A DNA stretch of 64,000 nt from an uncultured Sulfitobacter sp. (GTDB taxonomy: Bacteria > Pseudomonadota > Alphaproteobacteria > Rhodobacterales > Rhodobacteraceae), in contig NZ_CANMFS010000001.1 of NCBI RefSeq assembly GCF_947497275.1, positions 558,001 to 622,000 on the forward strand. The letters are read 5' to 3'. Under the pieces are notes generated by a model. That model did not search any database and had not been told where the DNA came from. It saw nothing but the letters and a program-made list of their open reading frames with translations. Each line of letters starts with the position of its first letter. Positions within the stretch are counted from its first letter, which is position 1. Shown here piece by piece: positions 18,035-28,800 of the stretch. The position numbers and the translations under genes are program-made.

Positions 18035-18838
18035 TCAGCCGTCGATCTGTGCGCCCATCAGGGCGATGGCCTGTTGATACACCGTTGCCGCGTTCCACTG
18101 TTTGATTACGGCATAATTCGGTTGGCCCTGCTGATATCCGGCACCTGGACGCCAGCCCTTTTTGCGCAGGAAATTCGCAGTCGATGCCAACGCGTCCGTC
18201 TGGTTATAGAAATCGACCCGTCCGTCTCCGTTACCGTCCACACCGTAGCGCAGGGCGTTGCCCGGCAGAAACTGCGTGTGCCCCAGTTCGCCATGCTTGG
18301 CGCCCTTGGTATTGGCGGTGATCGCGCCACGGTCCACCAGCATTAGCGCGCCGATCGCATGCGGTACGAAAAAATCGGAGCGCCGACAATCATAGGCCAG
18401 CGTGGTAATGGCCGAGACAACGCGGCTGTCGCCCATGAAGCCGCCAAACCCTGTTTCCATCCCGTGAATCGCCAGCAAGACGCCAGCGGGCACGCCATAG
18501 CGTTGCTCGAGCGCATTGTAGAAGCCCGCGTTCTGCGCTTTGCGTTTGCGGCCCTGACTGATGATCGTGTTCGCGCCGCGCACCTGGAGGAACTTGTCGA
18601 GCGAATATTTGAAGGATTTCTGGTTGCGGTCGGCCTGAATCGTCCCGGATGCGTATTGTGCATTCGCCAGGGCATCGAGTCCGCGCTGCCTGACGCCGGC
18701 GCGCTGTGCCTCGGCGGCAAATGCTGTTTTCCAAGCATTGAACCCCCCAGCGTTGTTGCCGCATTGCGCCGCAAGCGCCGGAAGCGCCAGCGCGGCGGAA
18801 AGGGCAACCGAGAGTGAAATGGATGTAATGTATCGCAT
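18035..18838 (-). CDS. Lytic murein transglycosylase (MltB/SLT_2 family)
   Basis: Product of 267 residues with a Sec signal peptide (about 1-24, ending ALPALAA) and no lipobox, so it should be a soluble periplasmic enzyme. The catalytic Glu128 lies in HGMETGFGGFMGDSRVV, followed by the GHTQFLPG and DGNGDGRVDFYNQTDALAS motifs of the MltB-type family. It cleaves the MurNAc-GlcNAc bond in peptidoglycan, forming 1,6-anhydro ends. It stands alone, with nearly 400 bp upstream. Confidence 0.9.
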   Translation of the reverse strand: MRYITSISLSVALSAALALPALAAQCGNNAGGFNAWKTAFAAEAQRAGVRQRGLDALANAQYASGTIQADRNQKSFKYSLDKFLQVRGANTIISQGRKRKAQNAGFYNALEQRYGVPAGVLLAIHGMETGFGGFMGDSRVVSAITTLAYDCRRSDFFVPHAIGALMLVDRGAITANTKGAKHGELGHTQFLPGNALRYGVDGNGDGRVDFYNQTDALASTANFLRKKGWRPGAGYQQGQPNYAVIKQWNAATVYQQAIALMGAQIDG

Positions 18839-19182
18839 GCGTAAATACCTCTGACCAACTGTAGGTATCAGATTAACCTCACAGCCTGCGGAAGCAAAGC
18901 CCTGCTGATACAGTCGTGTTCTGCGGCCTACATCCCGGTTCGGGGCGGGCCGTTCTGATTTGCCGGTTCAGGTATGGTGATGGGCGCGGATCGCAAAAGG
19001 GATACTTTCTTAAACGCGCTGGCGGGGGTGGCTGGGGTCTGCGCCATACTGGGGGCTCCTCGTTAAGATCATCTAAGCTCAGAATGCGGATGCAAGAGGC
19101 GAAAATAAGGCGATCACGTGGGGCAGGCCAAAAAAATTCAATTATAACGAGAATTTTTTCCCGGCGCGGTCGTATGTTCGGC
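18839..19182. other. Intergenic stretch without a gene
   Basis: About 340 bp between the transglycosylase start and the glnA terminator. No frame shows a recognisable protein or RNA; the segment 19080-19160 is noticeably richer in A and T than its surroundings and could hold a promoter for the transglycosylase. Confidence 0.4.
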
Positions 19183-19213
19183 AAAAAGGGCGCTCCGTTT
19201 CCGGAACGCCCCC
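19183..19213 (-). terminator. Rho-independent terminator of glnA
   Basis: GGGCG(C)TCCG pairs with CGGA(A)CGCCC around a short loop; on the minus strand the stem is followed by TTTTT. It lies 20 bp beyond the glnA stop. Confidence 0.85.
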
Positions 19214-19232
19214 TTGCGTTGTGTCGACAGAA

Positions 19233-20639
19233 TCAGACGCTGTAGTACATGCCGAATTCAACCGGATGTGGCGTGTGCTCGTAGGTGTGCACTTCCTCCA
19301 TTTTCAGGCCGATGTAGCCCTCGATCTGATCCTTGGTGAACACGTCGCCCGCGAGCAGGTAATCCATGTCGGTTTCCAGCTCTTCGAGCGCTTCGCGCAG
19401 GCTGCCGCAGACCGTCGGGATCCCGGCCAGTTCTTCGGCGGGCAGGTCATAGAGATTCTTGTCCATCGCCTCGCCCGGATCGATCTTGTTGTTGATGCCG
19501 TCAAGTCCGGCCATCAGCAGAGCCGAGAAAGCGAGGTAGGGGTTTGCCGCCGGATCGGGGAAACGGGCCTCCACACGCTTTGCCTTGGGGCTTTCGGTCC
19601 ATGGGATCCGAACGCAACCCGAACGGTTGCGCGCGGAATAGGCGCGCAGCACAGGGGCTTCGAAGCCGGGGATCAGGCGTTTATAGCTGTTTGTCGTCGG
19701 GTTGGTGAACGCGTTCAGCGATTTCGCGTGCGTCAGGATACCGCCGATGAACCACAGGGCCTCCTGGCTTAGATCAGCGTATTTGTCACCCGCGAACAGG
19801 GGCTTGCCGTCTTTCCAGATGGACATGTTCACGTGCATGCCGGAGCCGTTGTCGCCATAAATCGGCTTGGGCATGAAGGTCGCCGATTTGCCGTAGGCAT
19901 GGGCCACGTTATGGATCACGTATTTGTATTTCTGAATATCGTCCGCCTGTTTGGTCAGGCTGCCAAAGATCAGGCCCAGTTCGTGCTGGCAAGACGCCAC
20001 TTCGTGGTGGTGCTTGTCCACCTTCATGCCCAACCGTTTCATCGTCGACAGCATTTCGGCGCGCAGGTCTTGCGCCTCGTCCGTCGGGTTCACGGGGAAA
20101 TAACCGCCTTTGAGCCCGGGGCGGTGGCCCATGTTGCCCATTTCGTAATCGGTGTCCGAGTTCCACGATCCGTCGGATGCATCGACTTCGTAGGAAACCT
20201 TGTTGATCGAGTTTGAGAATTTGACGTTGTCGAACAGAAAGAACTCGGCCTCCGGTCCGAAGAACGCGCTGTCGCCGATGCCCGAAGACTTTAGATAGGC
20301 CTCGGCCTTCTCAGCGGTGCCGCGGGGGTCGCGTTCGTAGCTTTCGTTGGTGTCCGGTTCGACGATCGAGCAGTGCAGGCAGATTGTCTTTTCCGCATAG
20401 AACGGATCAATATAGGCGCTGTCGACATCCGGCATCAGCTTCATGTCAGAGGCTTCGATGGACTTCCAGCCGGCGATGGACGAGCCATCGAACATGAACC
20501 CTTCCTCAAGGAAATCCTCGTCGACCAGATCGCTCACCACTGTGACGTGCTGCAGCTTGCCGCGGGTGTCGGTGAAACGGATATCGACATAGTCGATGTC
20601 CTCGTCCTTGATCTGTTTCAACAGGTCTTTGTTGCTCAT
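19233..20639 (-). CDS. glnA: Glutamine synthetase type I
   Basis: Product of 468 residues, standard for GSI-beta. Visible are the [11 protein letters not shown] substrate region, [10 protein letters not shown] metal site, NGSGMHVN and [12 protein letters not shown]/glutamate sites, and the adenylylation tyrosine Tyr397 in NLYDLP. It makes glutamine from glutamate, ammonia and ATP in the cytosol. It follows glnB by 44 bp on the same strand, the usual alphaproteobacterial glnBA operon, and is shut off by adenylylation through GlnE, encoded at 33767. A clear terminator follows. Confidence 0.98.
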   Translation of the reverse strand: MSNKDLLKQIKDEDIDYVDIRFTDTRGKLQHVTVVSDLVDEDFLEEGFMFDGSSIAGWKSIEASDMKLMPDVDSAYIDPFYAEKTICLHCSIVEPDTNESYERDPRGTAEKAEAYLKSSGIGDSAFFGPEAEFFLFDNVKFSNSINKVSYEVDASDGSWNSDTDYEMGNMGHRPGLKGGYFPVNPTDEAQDLRAEMLSTMKRLGMKVDKHHHEVASCQHELGLIFGSLTKQADDIQKYKYVIHNVAHAYGKSATFMPKPIYGDNGSGMHVNMSIWKDGKPLFAGDKYADLSQEALWFIGGILTHAKSLNAFTNPTTNSYKRLIPGFEAPVLRAYSARNRSGCVRIPWTESPKAKRVEARFPDPAANPYLAFSALLMAGLDGINNKIDPGEAMDKNLYDLPAEELAGIPTVCGSLREALEELETDMDYLLAGDVFTKDQIEGYIGLKMEEVHTYEHTPHPVEFGMYYSV

Positions 20640-20683
20640 GGCGATGTCCTTTGTCCTTGAATTCTGGTCCCGTGCGGGTTTGG

Positions 20684-21055
<372 letters not shown>

Positions 21056-21187
21056 TCACCGGCCCATTCGGGAATCCAGCCGCGACAGGGCGGTAATGAT
21101 GGGGTAGCATCGAAATATCTGATAAACGCCTATATTTCGGTCGTAGTGATTAAATAATAGACGATATTGAATCGTGGGGATCCGAGG

Positions 21188-22888
21188 ATGACAGAACTCC
21201 TGACTGCAGAGCAGATGCGCGACTGCGAACAGCGCGCAATCGCTTCGGGTGAAGTGACTGGCCTGCGCCTGATGGAACGGGCGGGTCGTGGCGTGGTGAA
21301 CGCGATATTCGCGCATTGGCCCGCGCTCGCGCAGGGACAGCACCACGCGGTGGTGCTGTGCGGTCCCGGCAACAATGGCGGTGACGGGTTTGTCGTGGCG
21401 CGGCGGTTGCGGGACAAGGGCTGGGCGGTGGAAGTGCTGTTCTGGGGCGATGCGGCCAAACTTTCCGAGGGTGCCAGAACCAATCATGACGTTTGGGCGC
21501 GCATGGGCGAAATCCAACCGCTGAGTGCGACAAACGCAGGGTCCGGACCGCGCCCCGCGTTATTGGTCGATGCCTTGTTCGGGACCGGTCTGACCCGCGC
21601 GATTCCGCGTGAGATGGCGCGGGCCTTTCACGCGGTGGCGCATCGCGGGGCACGCGGCCCACAGCAGCGGCCTGCACCGCTTTACAAGGTGGCGGTGGAC
21701 TGCCCGTCCGGATTGGATACCGACAGCGGCAAGTTCCTGTTGCCAGCGCCGCCGGAGGAGGGTGCGGATGAGGCTGCAAACCTCGAACTGAGGCGGCGTT
21801 GGTGGGAGGACGACGCATCCATTCGCCTTCTGCGTGCGGATCTGACGCTGGCGTTTCACCGGAGCAAAGTCGGACATGTCTTGAGCGATGCGGTCGGAAA
21901 GGTGCAGGTCGTCGACATCGGATTGGGAGCAGAGGATCGTCAGCCCTCGCACCTGATGCAAGACCGCGTTCGGGAAAGAGTAACGGCACTCGATTACGAG
22001 CCGCCAGCCGATCGAACCGCCCACATCTGGCCTGCGCAGATCATCCGCAAGTCAGCGGAGGAGGGCAAGCACAAGTATGATCACGGTCATGCGTTCGTCT
22101 TATCGGGAAAATCGGGGCGGACCGGTGCGGCACGTCTGGCCGCGCGGGGCGCGCTGAGGATCGGTGCGGGACTGGTGACGCTGGGTGTCCCGCCCAAGGC
22201 GCGGACCGAAGTTGCCGCCCAGACAACGGCGGTGATGCTCAAACGGATCGGCGCGGGCGAGGGCCTGATGGCCGCGCTCGACGACAGCAGGATCACAGCA
22301 CTTTGTCTGGGGCCGGGGCTTGGGATCACGCGGGCACGAAGCCTGGTGCGCGCTGCACTACAGACGGACCACGCGCCGGCCATCGTTCTGGATGCCGATG
22401 CGTTGACAGCTTTTTCTGACGCGCCCGATGATCTGTTCGCGCTGCTGCACGCTGATTGCGTTCTGACCCCGCACGAAGGTGAATTTGCCCGCCTGTTTCC
22501 CGACATAGCAGAGGCGCTGAACGCCGTACCCGTCGAAGGACCTGCTTTTTCGCGCGTCGATGCGGCCCGCGCGGCAGCGAAACGGGCAGGGTGTGTGGTG
22601 CTGCTCAAAGGGCCACAGACGGTGATCGCGGCAGCGGATGGACGCTGCAGCATCAACGCGGCAACCGCGGACCGGGCCGCGCCCTGGCTGGCCACGGCAG
22701 GATCGGGGGATGTGCTGGCCGGGTTCATCACCGGATTGCTCGCGCGCGGGGTGGCACCGATGCAGGCGGCCGAAGCGGCGGCGTGGCTTCATGTCGAATG
22801 CGCGCGCGCGTTCGGGCCCGGTCTGATTGCCGAGGACTTGCCCGAGGTCCTGCCGAAGGTGATGCGTAAATTGCTTGGACATGGCTGA
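21188..22888 (+). CDS. nnr: Bifunctional NAD(P)H-hydrate epimerase / ADP-dependent dehydratase
   Basis: Product of 566 residues. The N-terminal YjeF epimerase domain (to about 260) holds GPGNNGGDGFVVARRL; the C-terminal ribokinase-like dehydratase (about 270-560) holds HKYDHGHAFVLSG, VLLKGPQTVIAA and ATAGSGDVLAGFI. The enzyme repairs damaged NAD(P)H hydrates. I used the ATG at 21188 with GGGGA 6 bp upstream; an ATG at 21167 would add seven residues. The epimerase domain carries an unusual long insertion (about residues 165-205, rich in Pro, Glu and Arg). Confidence 0.93.
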   Translation: MTELLTAEQMRDCEQRAIASGEVTGLRLMERAGRGVVNAIFAHWPALAQGQHHAVVLCGPGNNGGDGFVVARRLRDKGWAVEVLFWGDAAKLSEGARTNHDVWARMGEIQPLSATNAGSGPRPALLVDALFGTGLTRAIPREMARAFHAVAHRGARGPQQRPAPLYKVAVDCPSGLDTDSGKFLLPAPPEEGADEAANLELRRRWWEDDASIRLLRADLTLAFHRSKVGHVLSDAVGKVQVVDIGLGAEDRQPSHLMQDRVRERVTALDYEPPADRTAHIWPAQIIRKSAEEGKHKYDHGHAFVLSGKSGRTGAARLAARGALRIGAGLVTLGVPPKARTEVAAQTTAVMLKRIGAGEGLMAALDDSRITALCLGPGLGITRARSLVRAALQTDHAPAIVLDADALTAFSDAPDDLFALLHADCVLTPHEGEFARLFPDIAEALNAVPVEGPAFSRVDAARAAAKRAGCVVLLKGPQTVIAAADGRCSINAATADRAAPWLATAGSGDVLAGFITGLLARGVAPMQAAEAAAWLHVECARAFGPGLIAEDLPEVLPKVMRKLLGHG

Positions 22889-22892
22889 AAGC

Positions 22893-22911
22893 CCCGCGTA
22901 GGAGCGGGTTT
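22893..22911 (+). terminator. Weak terminator-like hairpin after nnr
   Basis: CCCGC-GTAGGA-GCGGG followed by TTT, starting 4 bp after the nnr stop. The stem is only five pairs and the T run short, so it is a tentative call. Confidence 0.35.
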
Positions 22912-22934
22912 GCCAGACCAGGCGGTATCAGCCG

Positions 22935-23456
22935 CTACGCGGCGTGCAATACCTGCCCGCGTGCGCGCGCGCCATCCGCCGTTGTCAGTTCCAGACCGTC
23001 CGCATAAAGAATGTGGGGTCCGTCGCAGAATATCTGGATCAGCGTGTGCTCCTGCATGCCAAGATCGCGGATAAATTCACCGTCCACCAGCGCGCGTGCG
23101 GCCACCAAGGCACGCTCCGCGCCAAAGAGCGCCTGTGCCCGCCAGTCGCGGATCAGGCACATCTGGTCCCCCGCAAGCAACGCGTCCCGTTCGGGCCGCG
23201 TATGTCCAAGCGATCCTGCCGCCAAGGCGATGGTATGCACCATGCGCGTGCTGCGCTGGATGTGTGCGACTTTCGCAATGCCGGTGTCTCTGGTGATGAC
23301 TTTGTCACCGATGTTGACGAATTCGACGGGCATTTCACCGTCGAGCGTCAGAATCGTGGTGCCTTGCAGCAACCCGGTATCGCGGATTGCGTAAGGCGCG
23401 TATTGGCCCGTCTGTGGAACTTCCCCACCAACGCGCCCGACCGTATTCGGTTTCAT
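22935..23456 (-). CDS. Hint-domain protein (Hint_2 type) lacking the N-terminal cysteine
   Basis: Product of 173 residues from the ATG at 23456. The central region (LQGTTILTLDGEMPVEFVNIGDKV, given as start LQGTT and end GDKV around residues 30-55) and C-terminal block (HTLIQIFCDGPHILYADGLELTT in part) follow the Hint_2 pattern of Rhodobacterales. Intein-like Hint domains begin with a nucleophilic Cys; here that position is Leu-Leu-Gln before the GT, so self-splicing is unlikely. Related domains often sit at the end of RTX-type secreted proteins; this one is free-standing and its job is unknown. Confidence 0.7.
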   Translation of the reverse strand: MKPNTVGRVGGEVPQTGQYAPYAIRDTGLLQGTTILTLDGEMPVEFVNIGDKVITRDTGIAKVAHIQRSTRMVHTIALAAGSLGHTRPERDALLAGDQMCLIRDWRAQALFGAERALVAARALVDGEFIRDLGMQEHTLIQIFCDGPHILYADGLELTTADGARARGQVLHAA

Positions 23457-23609
23457 GGGCGTCTCTCTTCTTGTCAAACCTGCCTCAGGTTCTCGCAACA
23501 ATATGACAAGAAAATGTTTATGTCGCCTGTTTTTTTGGCCTCGCCTTAATGAATGCGTTTTGCTAGTCAAGCGCATGGGTCTGCCGCATCTGCGTCGCAG
23601 GCTTCGGAT

Positions 23610-23693
23610 GCGGGTGTGGCGGAATTGGTAGACGCACCAGATTTAGGTTCTGGCGCCTTTGGCGTGGGGGTTCGAGTCCCTTCACCCGCACCA
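23610..23693 (+). tRNA. tRNA-Leu (anticodon TAG)
   Basis: The acceptor stem GCGGGTG (23610-23616) pairs with CACCCGC (23683-23689); the discriminator A and encoded CCA end at 23693. The anticodon stem CCAGA/TCTGG encloses TTTAGGT, giving TAG. A long variable arm and GGTTCGAGTCC T-arm confirm a class II leucine tRNA. An integrase gene begins 92 bp downstream, so its 3' end is the likely attachment site. Confidence 0.97.
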
Positions 23694-23752
23694 CAATGAC
23701 TTGCTCAAGTATCTGTTTTGCAAGTATATCAACGCGATGACGTCCTCCCTGA

Positions 23753-23780
23753 GACACATTTCGGGACACTTTGAGGACAC
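23753..23780 (+). repeat. Three GACAC repeats upstream of the integrase
   Basis: GACAC occurs at 23753, 23765 and 23776, at 11-12 bp spacing on one helical face, just ahead of the integrase ribosome binding site. Arm-type integrase sites or an excisionase/operator site are possible; this is inference. Confidence 0.45.
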
Positions 23781-23785
23781 AAGCA

Positions 23786-25156
23786 ATGGTCGTGATGATG
23801 AAACTCAAGTACGTTGACGAGCTATCTGGAGGCCGGAAACGATTTCGCCGCCGTTACCCCAAGGCCGTCGCTGAGGCGCTCGGTGAGGTTTTCTTTCAGG
23901 TGCCAATGAAGGCTCGTGAAGGTGCTGCTCTGGTCGCTGAACAAGAGCGCCTTGTCGCTGCCTTCGAGAAAATTGTCAGCAAAGCGCAAGGCGGCGCTGG
24001 GCAGGTTTCACTCAGGGAGCATTGGCGGGACGCCCTGAGGGAGGCTCAGGCGATGCTTGAGGCCATCAGCGGCGATCTGTCGGAAGATGATAAGCGTGAG
24101 GTGCTTGCGGATGATCTGCATCGTAAAAAGGCAGACCCCGTACTGGTCAAGGCCGTCGCCGCGCCGCAATCGGAAGAACCGCCAGCCACTCTTCTGGACG
24201 CCAAGGAGATGTACCGTAGGGAGCGCATGGACGGTGCTGAGGGGCGTAATCAGAAGAACCGTCTAGAGCGTGTCTGCCGGCGTATGGAGGGCGCGTTGGG
24301 GCCGCTGGACAAGCTCCCATTGGTCAACCTCAAGAGAGAGCATGGGCGCGAGCTCAGGGACCACATGCTGCAAGCTCCCGCAAAAGGGAAGGGCGGCAAG
24401 CTGTTGTCACCGGCATCGGTGCGCAGGGAACTGGATATGGTTTCCGCCATGACGAAGCTGGCAATCACGGAATTTGATTTGCAAGGGCAGGTGGTTAATC
24501 CGTTCGAAGGGTTGTCCGTAGGCCCCGCGAGCAAAGCACCGCAAACGGAGTGGGAACGGCGCGACCCGTTGCCTTTGGCGGTCCTTTCTGCGATGCGTAA
24601 GCGGCTGGATGAAAAGGTAAAGACCCCTGAGCTTGGCTTGATATGGCGCATCCTCGAAGGGACGGGGTGTCGCGGCGCTGAGGTCGTCGGTCTTCGCGTA
24701 GAAGACGTTCATGTTGAGCATGCCTATCCTCACATCTGGGTCAGGTGGCATGAAGACCGCCGCGTGAAGACAGCTGTGTCCATCCGTCAGGTTCCCCTTG
24801 TGGGTGACGCTCTGGTCGCCGCTAGGGAGGCTCTGAAGCTTGCTGCTGGTCACCACATGCTCTTCCCAAGGTATGCCCGTGAAGCTGGCCCTGATGCCGT
24901 CTCACAGGCGCTCATGAAGCATCGCAGGGCGATCACGAAATACTCCCGCCACGTCGTCTATTCCTTGCGCCACAACATGAAAGACTTGCTGGTAGCCGCC
25001 GGTGTCCCTCAGCGGGACGAGAACCGCATCTTGGGGCATACGCTGGGTGGGCTTGGCGACCGCGTGTATGGTGGCGAAAAAGCGCGGTTGAAAGCGGCAT
25101 ATGAGGCGATGGAGAGGGCGCTTGAGGGGAGGCCTCGTAATGCACTCATCCGATGA
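23786..25156 (+). CDS. int: Tyrosine recombinase (integrase)
   Basis: Product of 456 residues. The C-terminal catalytic domain (about 270-445) shows Arg296 in GTGCRGAEVVGLR, Arg395 in YSLRHNMKD, His418 in LGHTLGG and the nucleophile Tyr428 in DRVYGG. The first His of the usual HxLRH box is Tyr392. The N-terminus (MKLKYVDELSGGRKRFRRRYP) resembles the arm-binding domain of DUF6538-type phage/island integrases. ATG at 23786 has GAGG nine bases upstream. It lies directly beside tRNA-Leu(TAG), so it probably inserted the island that follows. The frame is intact. Confidence 0.92.
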   Translation: MVVMMKLKYVDELSGGRKRFRRRYPKAVAEALGEVFFQVPMKAREGAALVAEQERLVAAFEKIVSKAQGGAGQVSLREHWRDALREAQAMLEAISGDLSEDDKREVLADDLHRKKADPVLVKAVAAPQSEEPPATLLDAKEMYRRERMDGAEGRNQKNRLERVCRRMEGALGPLDKLPLVNLKREHGRELRDHMLQAPAKGKGGKLLSPASVRRELDMVSAMTKLAITEFDLQGQVVNPFEGLSVGPASKAPQTEWERRDPLPLAVLSAMRKRLDEKVKTPELGLIWRILEGTGCRGAEVVGLRVEDVHVEHAYPHIWVRWHEDRRVKTAVSIRQVPLVGDALVAAREALKLAAGHHMLFPRYAREAGPDAVSQALMKHRRAITKYSRHVVYSLRHNMKDLLVAAGVPQRDENRILGHTLGGLGDRVYGGEKARLKAAYEAMERALEGRPRNALIR

Positions 25157-25162
25157 GGGGGT

Positions 25163-25528
25163 AATCTTTTCGGTATTGAGAAGGCGGAGCGGACAGCGGG
25201 CAGGACGTCGCGGGTGACCCAATCTTGGAACGCCTTGACTTCGGACTTGTCGCTCCGCATCAACAGCTTGTAGAGGCCGCTCTCGTTGACGACTGACATA
25301 GGCCTCACGCCTTTCTGAATTGGTCTTAGAAACAGGTCACTCTTAGGAAGTTTCTTGAGAATGTTCGCGCGGCTCCCCCGTTGAGTAGCCAATGATGTGG
25401 AGCGCATCCTTCGCCACGAACCACGGCTCCCCGTCAATCTCGACGGTGCGCAGATCGAAGCCCTTGAAGTTGAACGTGGAGGCAGCAGCTGGTGCCGCCG
25501 GAGCGGTTGTTCTGGAGTTTCCTTGGGG
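25163..25528 (-). pseudogene. Broken Bro-N antirepressor remnant
   Basis: Two frames together give a BRO family N-terminal domain: FDLRTVEIDGEPWFVAKDAL then IIGYST in one frame, and after a shift RANILKKLPKSDLF, MSVVNESGLYKLLMRSDKSE and FQDWVTRDVLPAVR in the other. The frames join if one C of the CCCCC tract at 25375-25379 is removed. The N-terminal frame has no start codon before an in-frame stop near 25530, and the C-terminus ends against the integrase 3' end. Bro-N proteins are phage antirepressors; this copy looks dead. Confidence 0.8.
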
Positions 25529-25827
25529 CTAATTCGAGCGAATTGCCAGCTTCAGGTCTTGCTCAGGAACGCCTGTAAACGTCTGATAAGCCTTTTTTAT
25601 CCAACCCCCGCGCGCTGTCAGTCAACCTCCGGGGATATTGCTGGCGACGCCTGAGGAAACTCTCTAAAGCGTTTCGTTGATGATGCACATTTGCATTTGG
25701 GTGCGTCGTGTACGCTCCGATGCGTTGGGTCAAGCGGTTTCCGAACTCATCATCGCCGCAACACCATTTGGCGCATGCAGCGATTTTCCTTCGACACGAT
25801 GGCTGTTCTTCCAAGTGGCAAGCAGCT
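25529..25827. other. Island spacer without a recognisable gene
   Basis: About 300 bp between the Bro-N remnant and the RTX stop. No frame shows a known domain. A T-rich stretch (25588-25596) lies near the middle but has no clear stem. It is probably degraded island DNA. Confidence 0.4.
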
Positions 25828-28800
25828 CTAGGCGAGTAGGTCAAAACTGTCGCCTTGAATCATCAGATTGATTTCGTCCTGTGCGGCACCGTCAACCAAG
25901 GCCCACAAGATCTGGCCTGTCGGGCGGTAGATGACGAACGCCTCTTCGACGTTGTCCTCTCCCGATCGTTCACCGGTCTGAAGGTTTGCAGTATGGGTGA
26001 AGTTCACCTGAAACTGCTCAACAGATGCCGTGCCCCCGAAAACCAACACATCTCCTTCTGCTGCATCGAAATCCTGAATCCAGTCTGACCCATGGCCGCG
26101 CATCTGTTGGGGGCCGCCGCCAATGTGAAAGAATTCATCGGCTCCGTGACCGCCGTTCAGCAGATCGTTGCCAAATCCGCCATTGATGAAATCGTCGCCG
26201 TCGCCGCCGAAGGCGTTGTCGCCAAACGCCGACCCGGTGAGGACATCGTCACCGTCTTGGCCCTGCACAGTATCGGCCCCGAAACCGCCTTCGATCGTGT
26301 CATCGCCCTCCTGACCATAGATCAGATCGTTGCCATAGCCGCCGTCGATGCTGTCATTGCCCGCGCCACCGAAGATATTGTCCCGCAGGTCGGCCATATC
26401 GGTGCCGCCAATGATCGTATCGTCACCGCCGCCGCCGTTTAGCGTATCGGTGCCGTTGCCGCCGTCGATGCTATCATCGCCCGCGCCGCCAATTACACGG
26501 TCATTTCCGTCACTGCCCAACAAGCGGTCATGGCCGTCTTCGCCGAAAAGTTCGTCGTTATCCGCTGATCCATTCAGCGTGTCGTCGCCACTGCCTCCGA
26601 AAAGGGTGTCGTTTCCGATGCCGCCTTGCAGCATGTCCGCATCATCGCCGCCGAAGATCTGATCGTCGCCCTGTTCGCCAAAAAGCGTGTCGCGGCCTTC
26701 GTGGCCGATTAGCCTGTCGTTCCCAAGCCCTCCGAGGATGCGGTCGTCGCCTTCACCACCCACAACCGTATCGAGGCCCGCAAACCCCTTCAATGTGTCA
26801 TTACCGGCGTTACCATAGATGAGGTCGTTCAAAGTGCCGCTTCCATAGTCGATGCTGCGCCCGTTGATCTCATCATCACCATTGCCACCAACCAGACGTC
26901 CAGTGCGGCCACCGGCGAAAACATTGTTAGGCAGATCGTTACCCGACAATTCGAAACGACCGGCGCCATCGGTTGATGGATCGATCCGGAAATTTCCGAA
27001 GCCGATGGTGTCTCCAATTTGTTTGAACTCGAAACCGTTGGTCCGCACGTCGCCCGCAACCGTGAATGAAACTGTTTCGCGTTCGCCTGCAACCGGCTGC
27101 AGAAACACCGTGCTCTCCCCGTCGAAGGAGGTCTCCGCTGAGCCATTTAGAGTAGCATCCTGAATGAACATCGCGCCAGAAATGCCAAAACCGAAGAAAT
27201 GGTCGCCAGCAATTTCCTCCAGAGCGCCCGTCACAACGTCTGAGGCCAAATAGATAGTATCGCGACCTATGCCGGGATTGATTGTATCGTGACCATCCGC
27301 GCCAGATATCTCATCATTTCCGGCTCCACCGGATAGGCTGTCGTCGCCATCGCCACCGTTCACAATATCGTCACCCGCGCCGCCATCGAGGGTGTCGTCT
27401 CCGAGCTCGCCTCGGATGGTATCATTTCCTGCACCGCCTTGCAGGGTATCGTCGCCGAAATCACCCACAATAAAATCGGCACCACCACCGCCAGAGAGAG
27501 TGTCGTCACCGCCGAGACCGGAGATCGTGTCGTTGCCATCTTGCCCCTCAATCCGGTCATGGCCTTGCGTGCCGGACAAGCTGTCGCCCTCGGAGGTGCC
27601 AAGAATGCTCTTCCCAACGATGACTGGGTTTTCGGCAGTTAAGGTTTCTGCGGTGCCGTTCCCGTCGATGAGGGTAGCTTTGAACTCCAGCAGTTTGCCG
27701 CTGTCTTCGTCCTGAACGACATAGGACAGGTCGGTCGCGCCATTGATCGGAGCATCGTCCACGTACCACTGATAGTTGACAGAAACGACGCCGTCGGGGT
27801 CATCAAAGCCTTCGACTACTGCCGTCAAAGTTTCACCGGCGAAGGCATCGCCCCCGATGGTCGCCGAGCCTGACGCGAGCTGGTTTCTTTCCAGCAGCCG
27901 GTAGGTGATTGAACCCGGTTCATTGTCATCAGCGAACTGGGCATACTGACCATCGCTCCACGCGACGGCGTATTGTCCGGATGGCAGGCGCGTCGAAACC
28001 GTCTCGCCATAGGCGGGCAGCGTTTCGCCGACAGCCGAGGCGGCGAGGCTGCCATTGAACAACATGAACGGCTCGCGGTCCTCGCGGGTCAGGGGCTCGG
28101 AGATGCTGCCGGTTTCGATATCGAAAATCCGGTAGAAGGTGGAAAACCCGCTTTCGAAATCCTCACTTCTGCTGGTGATCGGGTTTGTCCATTCACCAAT
28201 AAACTGAGTGTCGCTGATCGGAGTCGCATTGAACGAATTGTTGATATAGCGGTCGTTCGAGTTAAAGCTGAATGTATCTCCGACTGCGGAGCCATCAGTT
28301 TCAAAGACCTTGAACTTTGCAAACGTACTTTCACTCCAGCCTGCTATCAGCTGGCCATCGTCGAACTGTGAAAGAGAGAGGTTTTGCAAGCCCCTTGTTC
28401 CATTGCCATCGTCAACGATAGAATGACGCGGCCCCTCGGCATTGCCGTCAGCGTCAAAAGCCTGCCCATCGATTGTGTAGGCGTTTCCGTTCTCTGCTGT
28501 GCTCTCCCAAGCGACATAGAAGCCACCATCGGCGGTGGAGACGATGTCATGGCCTCCCTTGAACGATGGTCCACCGCCGCTGACTTTGAATTCCGTACCG
28601 GCCTTCGCTCCTTCAGTATCAAAGCGTTGCCCGTATATTTCTCCTTCACCGAGGCTTTGACCTGCCGAGGCCCATGTAACGACAAACCCGCCGTCGGCGA
28701 GTGGGGTCACGGAAGGCGCGTCTTGTTCATCGAAGGTGAAGGTGTTGACCTGAAACTCCCCCCCGACCTTGTCCCCCGCCGCATCGACACGCTGGCCGAA

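Noticed and set aside
26090..27600. Regularly repeated DNA that could suggest a CRISPR array or satellite
   Set aside because: The periodicity (27 bp) is the coding DNA of RTX nonapeptides in one long frame; there are no constant repeats with unique spacers.
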